Positions 40,189 through 52,911 are shown, numbered from the stretch's first letter. The stretch is DNA of 64,000 nt from Anarhynchus alexandrinus (GCA_008711295.1 VUYV01000228.1:1089348-1153347), one strand, 5' to 3'. Made by a program: numbers and translations. Notes: a model not told the origin generated them from the letters alone.

Positions 40189-42148
40189 TAATCAATAATT
40201 TGGAAAAGAACAGCAGAATTTTTCTGTTTCAGCTTGTTCTTTAAACAAGTAACCAGCAGTGTAAGAGAAGTCCTAGTGTGTTGCAGCTGAGATCACCTTT
40301 TTGCCTTTGGTTGAATTGCTTTTTCTTTCCATTTTGGTGCAGCAGCATACCTGATCATCTTTTATATTAACTTGGCCACTGTAAAAATAATTTATTCAGC
40401 AGAGTGGGGGTGTATAAAATTCCAGTGCTCTAACAAATACTGCCAAGCTTTTGTTTGCCTTTTAAGAGGTGCAGTTACTGTCAGTTTTCTGCAGGCTTGC
40501 AGATATGTCCTCCCACCACCATTTTTTTAATGAAAAGACAACAGATTGAAAAACTGCTTGGTACTGATCGCAGAACCATGAAATTAAAGGCAAATGTGGC
40601 ACTACACAGGCTATAGAAGTTAAAATGTATTTTTAAGAATGAACACGTTATCAGAGACTATTATTGACGATCTCTAGCTTGGCTTTGTCATTCAGCAGCT
40701 TTTGATTTAAGGGGGGAAGTCAGTTTCAAAGCGAACTCTGTCCTGGAGGGCACAAGTCCTGCGTGCTGAGAGTGGCTGGGTGGGGAAAGTCTTCTGCACC
40801 TTTGGGTGTTTTGTAAACCAGTAAGAGCCTTCCTGGCCCACAGGAGCATGCACAAGCCCTTTGGGTTTGTTCCCAGGGCTTCAGCTCAACACAGGTGCTT
40901 AATGCTGCGGTAAGCTGGAGGAGCGTGCCAGCTATGAGTGAGCAAATGAGGAGACTGATCAACAGAGGAATTTCCCTGCCCTTTCCATGTACATTGGTGT
41001 AACAGCAGGATGGAAGTTAACCCTCTGTGAGAACAAGAATTTGATATGTTAAATCTGGACTTTGTCAAAAAAAGATTGTGAGGAAGCAATAATATGAGTG
41101 TCAGAATTTCAGGAGCTGCAAATCAGAATATTGGGTCACTCATGCAGCAAGAGAAGCTCACTGCAGTGTACCAAGTTTGGAAAACAATTGTGTAGCATGC
41201 AAATTCTGATACTGTATTTTCTTTTTTCTACCGAGAACAGTATTTTCTTACCAACCTTTTCTACATTAGTGCAGCTCTTGCTATTTAAAGTTTGACCAAA
41301 CTTTCAGTAACCAGAATAATTCAGAAAAAGATGTGACATTACCTTGTTATGAAGTGAGACGTTCCTAAGAGACTCTTAAAGTTATTTTCATTCTTGGATT
41401 TCATACTGTTGGTTGATAATTCCCATGTTTTGTCACAGCTTCTTGACACATGCATGGGTTTTAGATGATCATCTTTGAGGTGGGAAAAAATCTTCTCTTA
41501 AATAGTGAAAATATTATAGTGAAAACATTTCATATTAGCACTATACTAAAATGTTTTTTGAAGTGTCTGACAAAAGAAAGGTCATGTAGAAGGATTTTTT
41601 GTTTTTGTTTTTGTTGTTTAGGTTTTTTCTTGCCCTCAAAGTGTTCTGTTTAATAAAATTGCTTTGCTCTATATGGTATCAGTGGTAGTAAAAGCTAGCA
41701 AATCACTTTTTCCCCACTTCCTATTCTGATCTTTAGGCAAGAAATGCCACAAACAGGCATATAAACTTAATTTAAACACTACCATTAGCTTTTTCAAAGC
41801 TAGCAGACAAGCACTTTTGCTGGGGTTTTGCTATTTAAATGGTGTTACTGCAGTATGCATTTATTTCTTGAAGAGCCTCGGTCAGTCCCTTAAAAGGTAA
41901 GAAGTGGAAAAGCTTCCCAGAGGCTTTGGACATGGTATGGGAAAGGTGCTACTGTATTTCTGTATGTGCGTGTTGTAGCCAACAGTCCTGGAAAGTACCT
42001 GGCTAGTACAGTACCTGCACAGTACAGTAAGTTTGCATGTATGTAGTAAATGAGGGGGACCTCATTGCTTATGTGCTTGACATGTAGAGAACTGACAAAG
42101 GCAGTAGCTAAGTGGGACTGCTCTGCCACAGAATGTGCGTGTATGTAC

Positions 42149-42162
42149 ATATATATATATAT
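42149..42162. repeat. (AT)n microsatellite
   Basis: Seven AT units within an alternating purine-pyrimidine stretch that also contains GTGTATGTACAT. Confidence 0.85.
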
Positions 42163-42880
42163 GTAGTTTATGTATCTCCAAATCGCTTCATACTTACTTT
42201 GAGGAATAGCATACAAATAATGATGCACAGTTATGCACACATTTCTATGAATGAAGGTGCTGCCATATATAGAATTATTAAGGAGTATGCATGTAAAAAC
42301 TTCTGAATACTCATTATCTCACTTTCTCTGCAAGTAACATTTATGATACATGACAAGATAAATAACCAGGGTGAAATCTCACATGAATTTTTTTGCACTC
42401 TTAGTGAAAGAAAGCAGGTTGGAGATTAACCAATAAACATTATTTTAGCAAAGGAATGGCTGGAATCTGTAGCCTCAGTTGTTCCACATGAGGAATTTCA
42501 GAGGTTTAAGGAAAGAGTTTCAAACTCTACAAGTAAAGTCCTATTTTGAAGCCTATTTTGAAGTATGTGAAGCAGGAGGGTAGAGAGAGTGGAAGGGAAA
42601 TACTTTGAGTTGACCAAGCCCAGCTATTTTGCGAGTTTTCCATATACAGAAATGTATTTATTTGTTTCCTCAACGTGTAGAAAAGCACACCTTTGCTTGA
42701 CAGCTGTGCAACAGGGTTGGGGTTTAATACTATTTAAACTTTGTGCTGTAATGGACTAAGAACGTTTCTGTTGAGAAATATGAAGTGTCAATAGGCACAG
42801 TTCCTTAAGAAGTTTAAAGGGGTGTATGGGCAATTGTCACTTTCTAAAATGACATTTGAAAGTTAGAAACAGACCAAACA

Positions 42881-42911
42881 GCCAAAAGATTGGACTGCCA
42901 AAAGATTGGGC
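42881..42911 (+). repeat. Short tandem duplication (about 16 bp, two copies)
   Basis: GCCAAAAGATTGG occurs twice with a three-base spacer (ACT), as expected from a recent replication-slip duplication. Confidence 0.8.
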
Positions 42912-43132
42912 ACTAGTTCTTGATAGCACTGCATCTAACCAAAGCTGGAATGCAAGTCTCATATGGATTTCTGGTATATGCCATTTTTGGCAGTCACTGT
43001 AGAAATAAGCATGTGACTTGTTTGCTAGGGTCTCTTCAGTCTGTGGTTCAAGATATTATCAAGAAATCACTGGTGTGGGTGGCTGTCTGGGAGCATGAGA
43101 TTCTGTATATTCTTTCTTTTTGATGTAATGTA

Positions 43133-43145
43133 CTTCTGTTTTCAG
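43133..43145 (+). promoter_or_regulatory. Splice acceptor of the CDC42SE2 5' UTR/coding exon
   Basis: TACTTCTGTTTTCAG ends at 43145 and lies downstream of a T-rich run (TATTCTTTCTTTTTG, about 43108-43122). It is the best acceptor upstream of the coding start and leads into an ATG-free leader. Confidence 0.7.
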
Positions 43146-43468
43146 GTTCACGTAACGCTAGGGACCAAAGAAGCATACGTAAAATTTCTGTGGTGCTCGG
43201 ACCAACCTTCTGAAAGAAGACTCTAAAATAACTGTTTGCCTTCAAGTTGTTTGTCCTGGGACTGACTTGTCTTTGGAGAAGAGCTCAACAGAGAGAAGAT
43301 TTTTACATTGGAACCATTAGAAATAAAACTATTTAAAGAACTTGCTACTTGGAGACAAATTTACAGAGGTTGAGTCCTGCTTTTCATCTGTGTTCCCACT
43401 TCAGACTGTAAACAATGAGTGAGTTTTGGTTGTGTTTCAACTGCTGTATTGCAGAACAGCCTCAGCCT
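43146..43468 (+). other. CDC42SE2: CDC42SE2 exon: 5' UTR plus first coding segment
   Basis: The exon is bounded on the left by an acceptor (CTTCTGTTTTCAG ending at 43145, preceded by a T-rich tract) and on the right by a consensus donor, GTAAGT, at 43469. Positions 43146-43414 form a 269-nt leader with no ATG in any frame, which is what a scanned 5' UTR would show and is unlikely by chance in AT-rich DNA. The leader has several stop codons, so it is not coding. A second acceptor-like site (pyrimidine-rich run ending CCCACTTCAG at 43404) could start a shorter version of the exon at 43405. Because the exon begins with an acceptor, at least one non-coding exon should lie further upstream. Exon limits are read from splice signals only; no transcript was available. 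Confidence 0.85.
43415..43468 (+). CDS. CDC42SE2: CDC42 small effector 2, N-terminal coding exon (partial)
   Basis: The 18 codons read MSEFWLCFNCCIAEQPQP and stop exactly at a GTAAGT donor. This matches my recollection of the start of vertebrate CDC42SE2/SPEC2; the paralogue CDC42SE1 begins MSEFW but then diverges. The family are proteins of about 80 residues that bind GTP-loaded CDC42 through a CRIB motif and affect actin organisation at the membrane. In this exon Cys7, Cys10 and Cys11 are visible; Cys10-Cys11 is the pair known in the family as the lipid-anchored site. The polybasic run and CRIB motif that normally follow are on later exons, which I could not find up to 64000. The start has A at -3 and no upstream ATG in the exon. 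The split falls between codons (phase 0). Identity is by recognition of a short but distinctive peptide, not by a search. Confidence 0.92.
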
Positions 43469-43474
43469 GTAAGT
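43469..43474 (+). promoter_or_regulatory. Splice donor after codon 18 of CDC42SE2
   Basis: GTAAGT follows directly after the CCT codon for Pro18. It is a perfect match to the extended U1 consensus and explains why the recognised peptide ends there. Confidence 0.9.
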
Positions 43475-46400
43475 ATGAATATTGGCACTGCTTTGTTTTC
43501 ATATAATTAACTACATCGTTCATATTTTCTGTTCTTCTTATGGCTGTTAAAATCAGTGCTGTTTGGCCAAGCTCAGTGAGAATTAAGGAATTAACTAACA
43601 TCCTGGCTCAGTGGGGACAAAAAAATGTCTGTTCTAGGCTGTTGTCAAACAGATATTTTCCTGTCCTTAAGATCAAATCTCTCTGAAGTCTTCGGAAAGA
43701 GCCTGTATTTGTTTGAATTGAAGAGGAGGAGAAAGGAAGGGAAGGGTAAGGAGGACCTAAACTATGATTCTGAAATAAGTAATTTTTGAGTGGAGATCTG
43801 TGAATGTCCTGACTTTTGTATTGTTTAAGGCCTGCCCTCAGGTGTGACTGGACAATGATGAAGGAAGGAAATGATTCTGTTAAAAAGTCCAGAATGAAAT
43901 CCAGTCCTTCTCTGCCTTAATTTAATTAAGGATTTCAGCCTTAATGGTTTTGTTAATTTTTAGATTAAACCTTAGGAGAGTGAAGTGATGCACTCATACC
44001 GTAAATACTTTTTTTAAAAAATAGAAGTTGGAATGGCTGTTGTGTGAAAAAGTACGTAGCAAACAGTTGGATAAAAGAACATTTCAAAGCATATGTAAGG
44101 CAGACAAAGTACAGAAATATTCTTGGGTTTCATATATACATATAAAGTACCTTTAGAGTGTGTTCCTGAGTCCAGTGCTGTTGGGAGAAAGTCTACCTGC
44201 ATGAAGGTGGAATTAACCAGGAATATGGTCAGCACTGTGAGAAAAATCATTGTATAGCATGGCATCCAGATCAAGCTAAATGAATATATAGAAAGGACAG
44301 CCATTTTCCAAATATGTGGAAAAGAGCCCCGTTACTACTAAAGGATATGTTGAAATTACAGTGACCAAGAGAATCCCAGAGTGAATAGTACAAACACACA
44401 TTAGTATGTTCAGATTATAATATTTGGCTTTAGGGAAGCCAAGGGATTAAAAAAGCAATCTAATGTTAGGGGTTGTCATTGCATAAAGCCTGAATGCCAG
44501 ACTAATCCTTGGGTGGCAATGCAAATATTAAAGTGTTACCATTAACATTTCTAACAAATGAATACAACTTTATCTCACTCAGTCAAGTAGAGTTGTTGGA
44601 GGTGAACTTTGAGATACTAACATGGGAAGCTGCAATCCTCTCCTGTTGCTTGAACACCATGCAGTCCTTTAAAATGCTGCCTGCATCCATATATAGCCAA
44701 AGTTATTCGCCTAGTTTTTGGAACATATATTTCAGTTAAAATAAGATATGACTGTTGAAAACCTTTGAGATAGAAAATGGCATATTCTGTTTGTTTACAA
44801 GAATCCTGAGGCTCGGTCCTTATAAAATCTTGACTCAAGCTTTATGATACAGTTATTGCCCAAGAAATGCATGGTATGTTAATACAGCATGTAGTGATGT
44901 GTGGGTCATGACTCATGGAAAGGGTGGAGATTGTACTTCAAAAGTGGAGAAAAGGGAAACAACCCATTTTTGTATGTTTCTGCTGATCTGGTGGTGTGCA
45001 TTTGCTTAGAAAATTAAAACCATTCTTATGTTTAAGATAGAAATAGCATATTGCTGAGCATTGACCTAGTTCCTGAAATCTGCCTTTCAAATGTTCTAGG
45101 AGCCTTGCTTGTTATGAAGTGCCAAAATTCTTCAGGACACATCTCGGATAAAAAGAGTTGTGGGCCCTTTTTGGCATGCTTAACAATAGGCGCTTAGTTG
45201 TCCTTCCCCTGCAGTTACTCAGCTCATTTTGCTGTGTTGTGTTGTGCAGCAGTTGTTCTGCCATGCGCAGTTACAGTAAGTGGAGTATTTAATCAGATAC
45301 ATATACATCTGAGTAAGTGCAGGAATGTGGGTTTTTTTCTCTGACATGTAGCAAAGTATGTACTGTCAGTGTGAGCGAACTGATAAACCAGACAAGTGGT
45401 ACGGAAGCAGTTTTTCCCTGTCTCTGCAGGTGTTGTGCGATTGCATGTTTGGGACACTTTTATGCTGAAAAACACGCTAGTTTTTAGCCCCAAAGTACTG
45501 GTACTTATTGTGCTATTGTATCAAAAGACAGGTGAAACACACTAATTTGTGCAAAAGCTACTTGTCTGTCCCCTACTGTGCATTCAATGTGTCAATTTAG
45601 TCCAGTTTCTCAGGAGAAATGCTTCGTCTGCCCAGTTTCATCTTTCATGTGCCTTCTTTCATTTTACCTCCTGCATCTCAACTTCTTCATGGCCTAACAG
45701 TGTCCCAGCCACCACTTTCATGTTCAGCAACACTAACAACCACCAGCCGCTCAGAATAGACCTTGAAAGCAGGAAGTTAATTTGCTACTTGTTCTGATCA
45801 ATGCTTAAAATGCTCCTTTTGTTTTTAAATTGATCATATCTGAAACATGATTTTTTTTTCTCATTATCTTTGTCAGGTGCTGATATCTGGGACACCTTTA
45901 ATGTCATGGATAGTGACATAAATTTTAAGCCTCTTCATTGGAGAAAAAAAAAAACATGGAACTTAGAGATGTTTTTGTGATATTTATAGCTTCCATAGAG
46001 CTAAGGAGTTTTCCTCCCCTCTTGAAATCCAGGATGCAGGAACTATCTCTCTTTCTTCTGGCAAAATTCTAGCATATTATATTAGGAGTCTTCAGTACGG
46101 CATGTCTGTTCTTTGCAGCTATAGTGCACTTAAAATGAAAAATGCATACGTGCACTGAGTCCTTTCAGTCAATTGTATAGAAGACTATTATTTGCACTGT
46201 ACACAAAAGCATTTTCTAGGTTATTGCCAATACTCTGTATGCCTTCCAGACTTGCATACTGGTGCTTTCCAGTGCATTTTCATGGATTTGAACCGTATGT
46301 TTTTAGATAAGATTTGCAAACTTTAAAGCACTAAGGACACATTACTTACCTAATTTCACTGCCTTTACTTCCCTAATAGCATACCCCAGAGCAGAACAGT

Positions 46401-49400
46401 AACAATGTTGCAGTTATATATTATGGCATTTTAGGAGGTTTCTTAATTAAAAGATGATATTCAAGTATTACAATCATCTTTTATTGAAATGTGTCACAGC
46501 ACAGCTTTTTGTCTTTTGTCAGCGCTAAATGGATGCACTGTGTTACTGTGAAATAAAACATAGGTTTCCTGGAAAGCAGTATTCTACTCTCTCTCCTAAT
46601 GTTACTTTGGTTGCTAAATATCTCACTTGGTGTTTCCAAGACTGCAGTACCCACAATATCATGGAAGAGGCATGTTTGAACATGAGTCTCGGTGCTTCTC
46701 TGAAATAGGGTGATAAATGAAGAAATTAAGTATGCGAAGAAACAAAAATAAATATTGATACAGTTGAAGGAACCATATTCCTGAATGGTGGCTTAGGTCT
46801 TGATTCTTAATAGCCTGAGGTCTTTACCACAGTAGAATGCAAACAAAAGCCAAGGGAGGTGTTCTCATATCAAGTCCTAGTTTTCTCCTGTCAGATTTGG
46901 ATTGATAATATATTTTACCACAATGAAGACTTCAGACAACTAGTTGCATTCATACCTGTTTTCACAATAGTAAGGAGGTGATATTAGTCTCTTAATAACT
47001 ATGTTCAGGTTTTCTTGGCTGTTTGAATAGCCTGAATGCAATCTCTTACGATCTGACCCAAACATTTTTTTATTTTGAGAAGAGTAGCACTTTCTGTGAT
47101 TGTACCAGGTTTCTTACATCTCCCACTGCTACCCTTTGTGGGTTCTGTAGTCTGATCTTGCTCTTCCCAGTGACAAGATGAGTCTTTCTTCCCATGCTTC
47201 CTATGTGCTATCATCCCATCCACTGCTACGTTTCAGTAACTCTGCCAAATCCCCATGATCAGATGCACTGCTTGGTAACAGAAGTTTAGAGAGCCTTCTA
47301 TCTTGCAGGTTTTCAGGGAACATGTCCATGGTTTTGTTTTTTTTTCCTTGTCGCCTACACCAGGAATCTGTTATTTTCCTCCACTTTTTTTTTTTTCTTA
47401 TGTTCTGTCCATTTTTAACTTGCAAAGTTAATTTTGGTTAATTTTTGGCCTTTGGTCATGATCTGGTGCACTCCCACCTGGTTTGAGCCACCACCCAGAA
47501 CAGCTGAGCTCTTCAGTTTCTTTTGGCCTTGCAGTAAAATTATAAAAGAATAAACTGTGCTCTCCTCCTTCTTGCTCCAAGCTTCCTTCTCTGGTTAATT
47601 AGTTTCTGTTTTGTTGCTTCTCTCTTGTTTAGGTGATTTCCATTTTGTATTTTGTCAAAGGGCTATTATGGTTTTGCTGCATGCTATGCCATAAATGTTT
47701 AAAGTGGTTTAGAAAGTGAAGTTTCCTTCCTGTCTTTTTTGATATATGAAAGAAGACTGACAGATCTGTATTTAAAGTGGGGAGGCCCATCCCAAAATAC
47801 AGGCAGAAAAAAACATGCACCCGCTGCTGTATTTATCAACTGAACTGAATACTATGAAAGACATAAATGATCTTGACTCTGGTTACTTAAGGAAATTAAA
47901 CACTGAAGGATATTGTCAGCTCTAGCTTTTTTTCTAGAGAAGGAGTCATACATATAGCTAAGGATACATCTACCACCGCAGCTCTTAAAAATGTGAGCAC
48001 ACACACACACACCCCCACAAAAAAGAAGCATTCAGAATGCATAACAAATGCAGAATAAATCACCCTCACTAGGCATGCACAGTAAATCAGGTGTTTGCTA
48101 CTGAAGAAGTACTGGATGAGGCTCCCCCTTCACTATTGTAGTGCTGCGCAAGCGCAGCTTTTAGCTCAAAATGACTAAAACCCAGGCTCTCTTATTCATT
48201 AAATTCAATCAGCCTACCACATTCAAGAAAACTATGAAAGACTCAGGTGTAAAAGGTTGAGAGCCCCCAGATTTCAGAATTGTCATACTGAGTTGCATAT
48301 TGAGCTGCCAGTTTGGATGTTTCAAATTCCTTCTGCTTCCTATTCTTTGCTGCTGTAGAAGTAGCCTGAGGGAACACCTTATCAAAGGGGGCAGAGTTAA
48401 ATAAGCAGCAAAATGCTTGGCTTTTATTTCTCAAATCTGATCTGTTTCCGCTGTTTTCAGTCTGATAGAGCTGCTTTAGATTTTTCTTTTACCTTTAAAT
48501 TAGCCCCCCCCCATCTTAAAATATCTGTTGTGATGTTCAAGTATTAAAATGTTTAGAAAGAAAGGAAAAAAGGCAGTATTTTGTGTGTACCTATCAATAC
48601 CTGACTGAAAATCATCTGAATATTTTGCGATTCTTTATTATGGCTGTGAAATTTTTAGGAGCTCTTAGTTCTGTATTGGTGCTATTTATTTAATATAATA
48701 ATAGTTGATGGGATGGAAAATAGCTCTTTGGGAGGTGAAAACAGGAATTATGCCAGCTTTCTGTTCATGAGAATGTGCCTTGCCATTACCGACATATCTG
48801 AAGAAGGACATAATCTGCTTTTAATATCTACAGGCTCTACAGGGCTCAGGCTTTCTGCTTAAACATGGGGAGGCAGTAGATCGTACTCTGTTGATCTGGA
48901 CACCAGTGTTAGAGCCCTTGAATCACTTGTTTCTTTTGAATCTCCAAAATTCTCAGTGAGAACACATCTTCAAGAGCAAAACCCAGTATGAGTCACTGAC
49001 AAAAGGACCTGCCAAAAGAAATAGTTGGTACTGCCTAGCAAAAGTTGATAGTTTTGCAGCCACCCTTGGAGATTGTGCAGAAGCATTTCTGAAATTAACC
49101 AGTGCAATTTTTGTAAATTTTTTTAATGGAAGTTGAAGCTGCAAAGCCCCGATATTTTTGGTGTGCCTTAATTTTAATGCTTGGCAGTTCAGCTATTTTT
49201 CCCCTGTTCTGCTTTTCATGTTGGAGCAGGGGATATGAACAAGCATGTAGGTTCAGGGGCATTTCTACTTGCCAACAGCTAGAGGCAGAGGTAGCTTGGA
49301 CATAGCCTGAGATGTGCATTTTCACTGACTCGGTATGGAAGTATGTTTTGTGTTACTGAATAGAGAAGTCAAGTCCTTGCACTGAAGATAAGTGTTCAAC

Positions 49401-51690
49401 CTTTTACCTTTAACTGGTTTTGATATGAAAGGGAGTGTTGAGTAGAAGCTTCCTCTGCTGCTGTCTTACAATAAAAATACAGTAACTTTTCTGTAATGGA
49501 TCTGAGATGTTCTGTGGAATATAATTCTCAAGACCAATATGCAACTCACAAAATACACATTTTTAAATGGCTATTTTAAAGATTTCTGCCTGAACTTATA
49601 TTTTTAATTCCCAACATTAACATTTCACAATGATGAACGTTTTCCTTTTTCAGACTGTTCCTCAAACCTTTGGTTCTGCAGTTCCTGTCATGACTTTTAC
49701 TTATGTGTGAGACACGCATGATATCAAAGTTCCTGGAGAATCATATTATAGCTATTCTTTATGTATTCTCAGAGATCCTGAAATTATAAGGTACCCATTA
49801 AGCCATAAACTTTAATATGTAATCACTTGCAATGATTTTTTCACTTCCATCTTCAGAGTGGCTTAGCTGATCACTCTAAAATGCTGACTTCTGTAATTCT
49901 GGGTTGATGTCCTGCCACAGAGTGTGGAGAATAGAGGAGTGGAGGTTGGGCAGAAAAACTGAAACTCTGAACTGCACTCTGATGCAGACTCAGGGAAGTA
50001 ATGCCTCTTTGAACCCCTCTGTTTTATATTTGTTTTTCAAATAATTTTAGAGGATGTTTTAGCTACTTGGGTGTACCCTCAAGGGACCTGTCATTTACTG
50101 TATCTGAGGAAAGATACCATCTCTCTTTCTGTTTTCTCCCTCCAATAAATGTGACACTGAGCAGTTTCTTGGCATGTCATGCTGTGAGAGTGACCTGACA
50201 TCAAAAGGGAGAAGCTTGCATGGAATTTTTTAAAATAGTTTTAAGCTACATTATCTCTCTTCTTCCAATTGTAAATTCAATTCATTCGGTCTCAGAAAAT
50301 AGCGTGGGTTTGTAATATGTTGTCTTCAGCAGGCCCAGGGTCTTCATAATTGTTTTTCTTGCTTGTGGTATGACTGTTTTTCAATGTGAATGTAACTACT
50401 CTTTGTGTTCTGCTGATGGTTTATCATAAAGGACTACCTAGTACATAGTTTGTGTGCTTTGGTACTGAGATTCTCTCAAACCAGAACACTTTAATTTTGC
50501 TTTATCTTTGGCAGGTCTGCATTACAGTTTTGGTGTTTCTAACACGCACAAGATGGTTTCAAGTTGGTATGTGGCTGCCTTATCTACAGAGATTGAGAAA
50601 TAAATTGGGACCAAATCGTGATTTGTATCTAAGTTTGCCTGGACCAGCACTACTTTGCTGGCATAGCATGGCGTGTCAGGCTCTACTGCTCTAGCATGGT
50701 GGTATTGGCCAGCTGGAGCTCTCCACCTCTGCCACAGAGGTGCAGCACTCGCCTCATCACAGTGCACAGTGGGAAATACTGTTGCTTATCAGAGTCTGTC
50801 TTCCCTCTGTTTTACGTCCATCTCTCTGGGGTGATGTGGTGCAGCACAGACCTTTGTAGTTTCACTTTGTTAAAAGAAATTATGACCCTTTAAATTCTTC
50901 TACTTGAAAACCAAAAACATTTCTGATGGGCAGTGACTGTGGTGACAGCTCAGCACAGGTGAACGCTCTGGAAATTTGTGGCACTCTCTTATTCTGGCCT
51001 CATACTGATTTAAGCACAGGTTAACATCTTGCCTCAATTGAACCCCTAATTTATGCCGCTGATTTTGAGTTCAGTTGTCTTGCAGCTCAGGCCTGACACA
51101 TTTGAGAGGTCAGCATTGCTGTCTGTTTTACAGCTGAAAGATGTCAGGCAGGTTGCTTGGGGAGTTGCATGGTAGTCCATCATTGGCTTCAGAGCCTCTG
51201 ACCTTAAATGAGGATAGAACAGAAAAATTGTCTGGGGCATATAGGGTGATGTGGTGGGTAGAGAAAAGTGAATCAGGTTCGAATGAAATGGAGGAAAAGA
51301 CTTCAACAGGATTGTTTAATACATGTTCATTGGGGGTTACACCAGAATGACAGAATTTTAGAGGTGATGTCACATCAGGGTTTTAAAAAAGACCATTGTA
51401 TAAACTGTAGTTACTAAACTTTACCTTATTATGTATATTTGCATAAAACTTGCCTTTTTGGGTGCTTTATCAGTTTTGAGAACTGAAAAACTGATGCTAT
51501 CGGGAATTAAATTATCTAAAGAAAGCACACTTGGCTATGTTCAACTGGGAACTAAAGTTGTGTGTCAAAGGAGTGTATTATTTATAAAAGGAAATTACTC
51601 TTATGACTCATCAAGTTCCTCTAAACATAGGGGGCTTCCAAGTCAAATCCACTTCAGGTGGATTTCTTGAAAGACTTGAGTAAAATTAAT
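43475..51690. other. Intronic sequence, no gene recognised
   Basis: AT-rich single-copy-looking sequence. Contains a (CA) run at 47998-48012. A Lys-rich pair of overlapping minus-strand frames at 47005-47425 is noted under findings. Confidence 0.55.
47998..48012. repeat. (CA)n microsatellite
   Basis: About seven CA units followed by CCCCCACAAAAAA. Confidence 0.9.
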
Positions 51691-52490
51691 CATAGAATCA
51701 TAGAATGGTTTAGGTTGGAAAGGACCTTGAAGATCATCGAGTTCCAACCCCCCTGCCATAGGCAGGGACACCTCCCACTACACCAGGTTGCCCAAGGCCA
51801 CGTCCAGCCTGGCCTTGAACACCTCCAGGGATGGGGCCTCAACAACCTCTCTGGGCAACCTGTTCCAGTGCCTTACCACCCTCAAAGTGAAAAACTTCTT
51901 CCTAATGTTCAATCTAAACCTGCCCTCTTCCAGTTTGAAGCCATTCCCCCTCGTCCTGTCACTACATGCCCTAGTAAAAAGTCCTTCCCCAGCTCTCCTG
52001 TAGGCCCCTTTTAGGGACTGGAAGGCTGCAATAAGATCTCCCGGGAGCCTTCTCTTCTCCAGGCTGAACAGCCCCAACTCCTTCAGCCTCTCCTCACAGG
52101 AGAGGTGCTCCAGCCCTCGGATCATCCTCGTGGCCCTCCTCTGGACACGCTCCAGCAGGTCCATGTCCTTCTTATGATGGGGACTCCAGAGCTGGACGCA
52201 GTACTCCAGGTGGGGTCTCACGAGAGTGGAGTAGAGGGGCAGAATCACCTCCCTCGCCCTGCTGGCCACACTTCTTTTGATGCAGCCCAGGATGCGGTTG
52301 GCCTTCTGGGCTGCGATCGCACATTGCTGGCTCATGTTGAGCTTCTCGTCGATCAGCACACCCAGGTCCTTCTCCTCAGTGCTGCTCTCCAGCCATTCCC
52401 CGCCCAACCTGTAATTGTGCTTGGGATTGCCCCGACCCAGATGTAAGACCTTGCACTTGGCCTTGTTTAACTGCATGAACAACATGTTAT
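51691..52490 (-). mobile_element. CR1 LINE, 5'-truncated, with intact ORF2 C-terminus and 3' end
   Basis: Antisense to CDC42SE2. The 3' end is at 51691-51706, where CATAGAAT is present twice (ATTCTATG on the element strand), the hallmark CR1 terminus. Between that and 51777 is the short 3' UTR. A single open frame of 243 codons, 51778-52509, encodes the ORF2 C-terminal region: [132 protein letters not shown]. It stops at the family's usual end. Homology begins near 52475-52490, so the copy is truncated before the catalytic RT block. Lack of stops indicates the youngest CR1 here. The first codons of the frame are flanking DNA. Confidence 0.95.
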
Positions 52491-52906
52491 TTAACTCTGT
52501 TTGGAACAAGTACTACTTAAAATACAGCTTGTTGTACTCCAGTTACTTAAAAACCATTTAATTCCTAGGCTCTAAGAGGATGGTTAAATAGTAGATTAAA
52601 ATGGGGCAATAAATCCTGCTAGGCACATATTCCAAACAAATCTGCTAGGATATGCAAACACACACACATATCTATGTAACATGTATGTAACATACTGGAT
52701 TGCTTGTTTTTGTGGTAGCAGCTTGCCATTGCTGACCTTGTAAAAAGAAGAAATGCAAACACAAGCGTAGGCATGCTGATCTACAGAATTGCAGGCAAAA
52801 GAGCCTACAGGGCATTTTATTCTCCATGGGAAAATATCAAATGTGTATTTTCTTTTTTTAACATTAGAATTAACTTCTGACAATGAAATGCCTCTTCAGT
52901 TTGTAA
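52491..52906. other. Spacer between CR1 and solo LTR, nothing recognised
   Basis: Unique AT-rich sequence with an ACACACACAT run near 52660 and a small ATGTAACATGTATGTAACAT duplication near 52675-52693. Confidence 0.6.
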
Positions 52907-52911
52907 GGCAC
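52907..52911. repeat. Target-site duplication, left copy (GGCAC)
   Basis: GGCAC directly precedes the TG that opens the LTR and recurs directly after its closing CA at 53673-53677. Confidence 0.8.

Larger units (their letters stand above)
33471..43132. other. Unique AT-rich intronic-type sequence
   Basis: No gene or interspersed element was recognised. Contains a T19 run at 35745-35763, an AT-rich TTTATT tract at about 36612-36650, the inverted repeat at 36714-36741, an (AAAAG)5 run, a TTTC run and a TA run. Reading frames are short and without recognisable domains. Confidence 0.55.
1..43145 (+). other. Upstream intron or 5' flank of CDC42SE2
   Basis: The coding exon opens with an acceptor, so sequence to its left should be intron as far as the previous non-coding exon. 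No CpG-rich promoter-like block is visible in 1-43145 and no coding exon of a neighbouring gene was recognised. In mammals this gene has a very long first intron, which would fit. How far the intron extends, and whether an alternative first exon is hidden here, cannot be decided from sequence alone. Confidence 0.5.

Noticed and set aside
52105..52446. Plus-strand frame opposite the CR1 ORF
   Set aside because: Shadow of the real minus-strand CR1 frame.
51778..52509. 243-codon frame as a host gene
   Set aside because: It is the C-terminal part of CR1 ORF2 with the element's own 3' end next to it.
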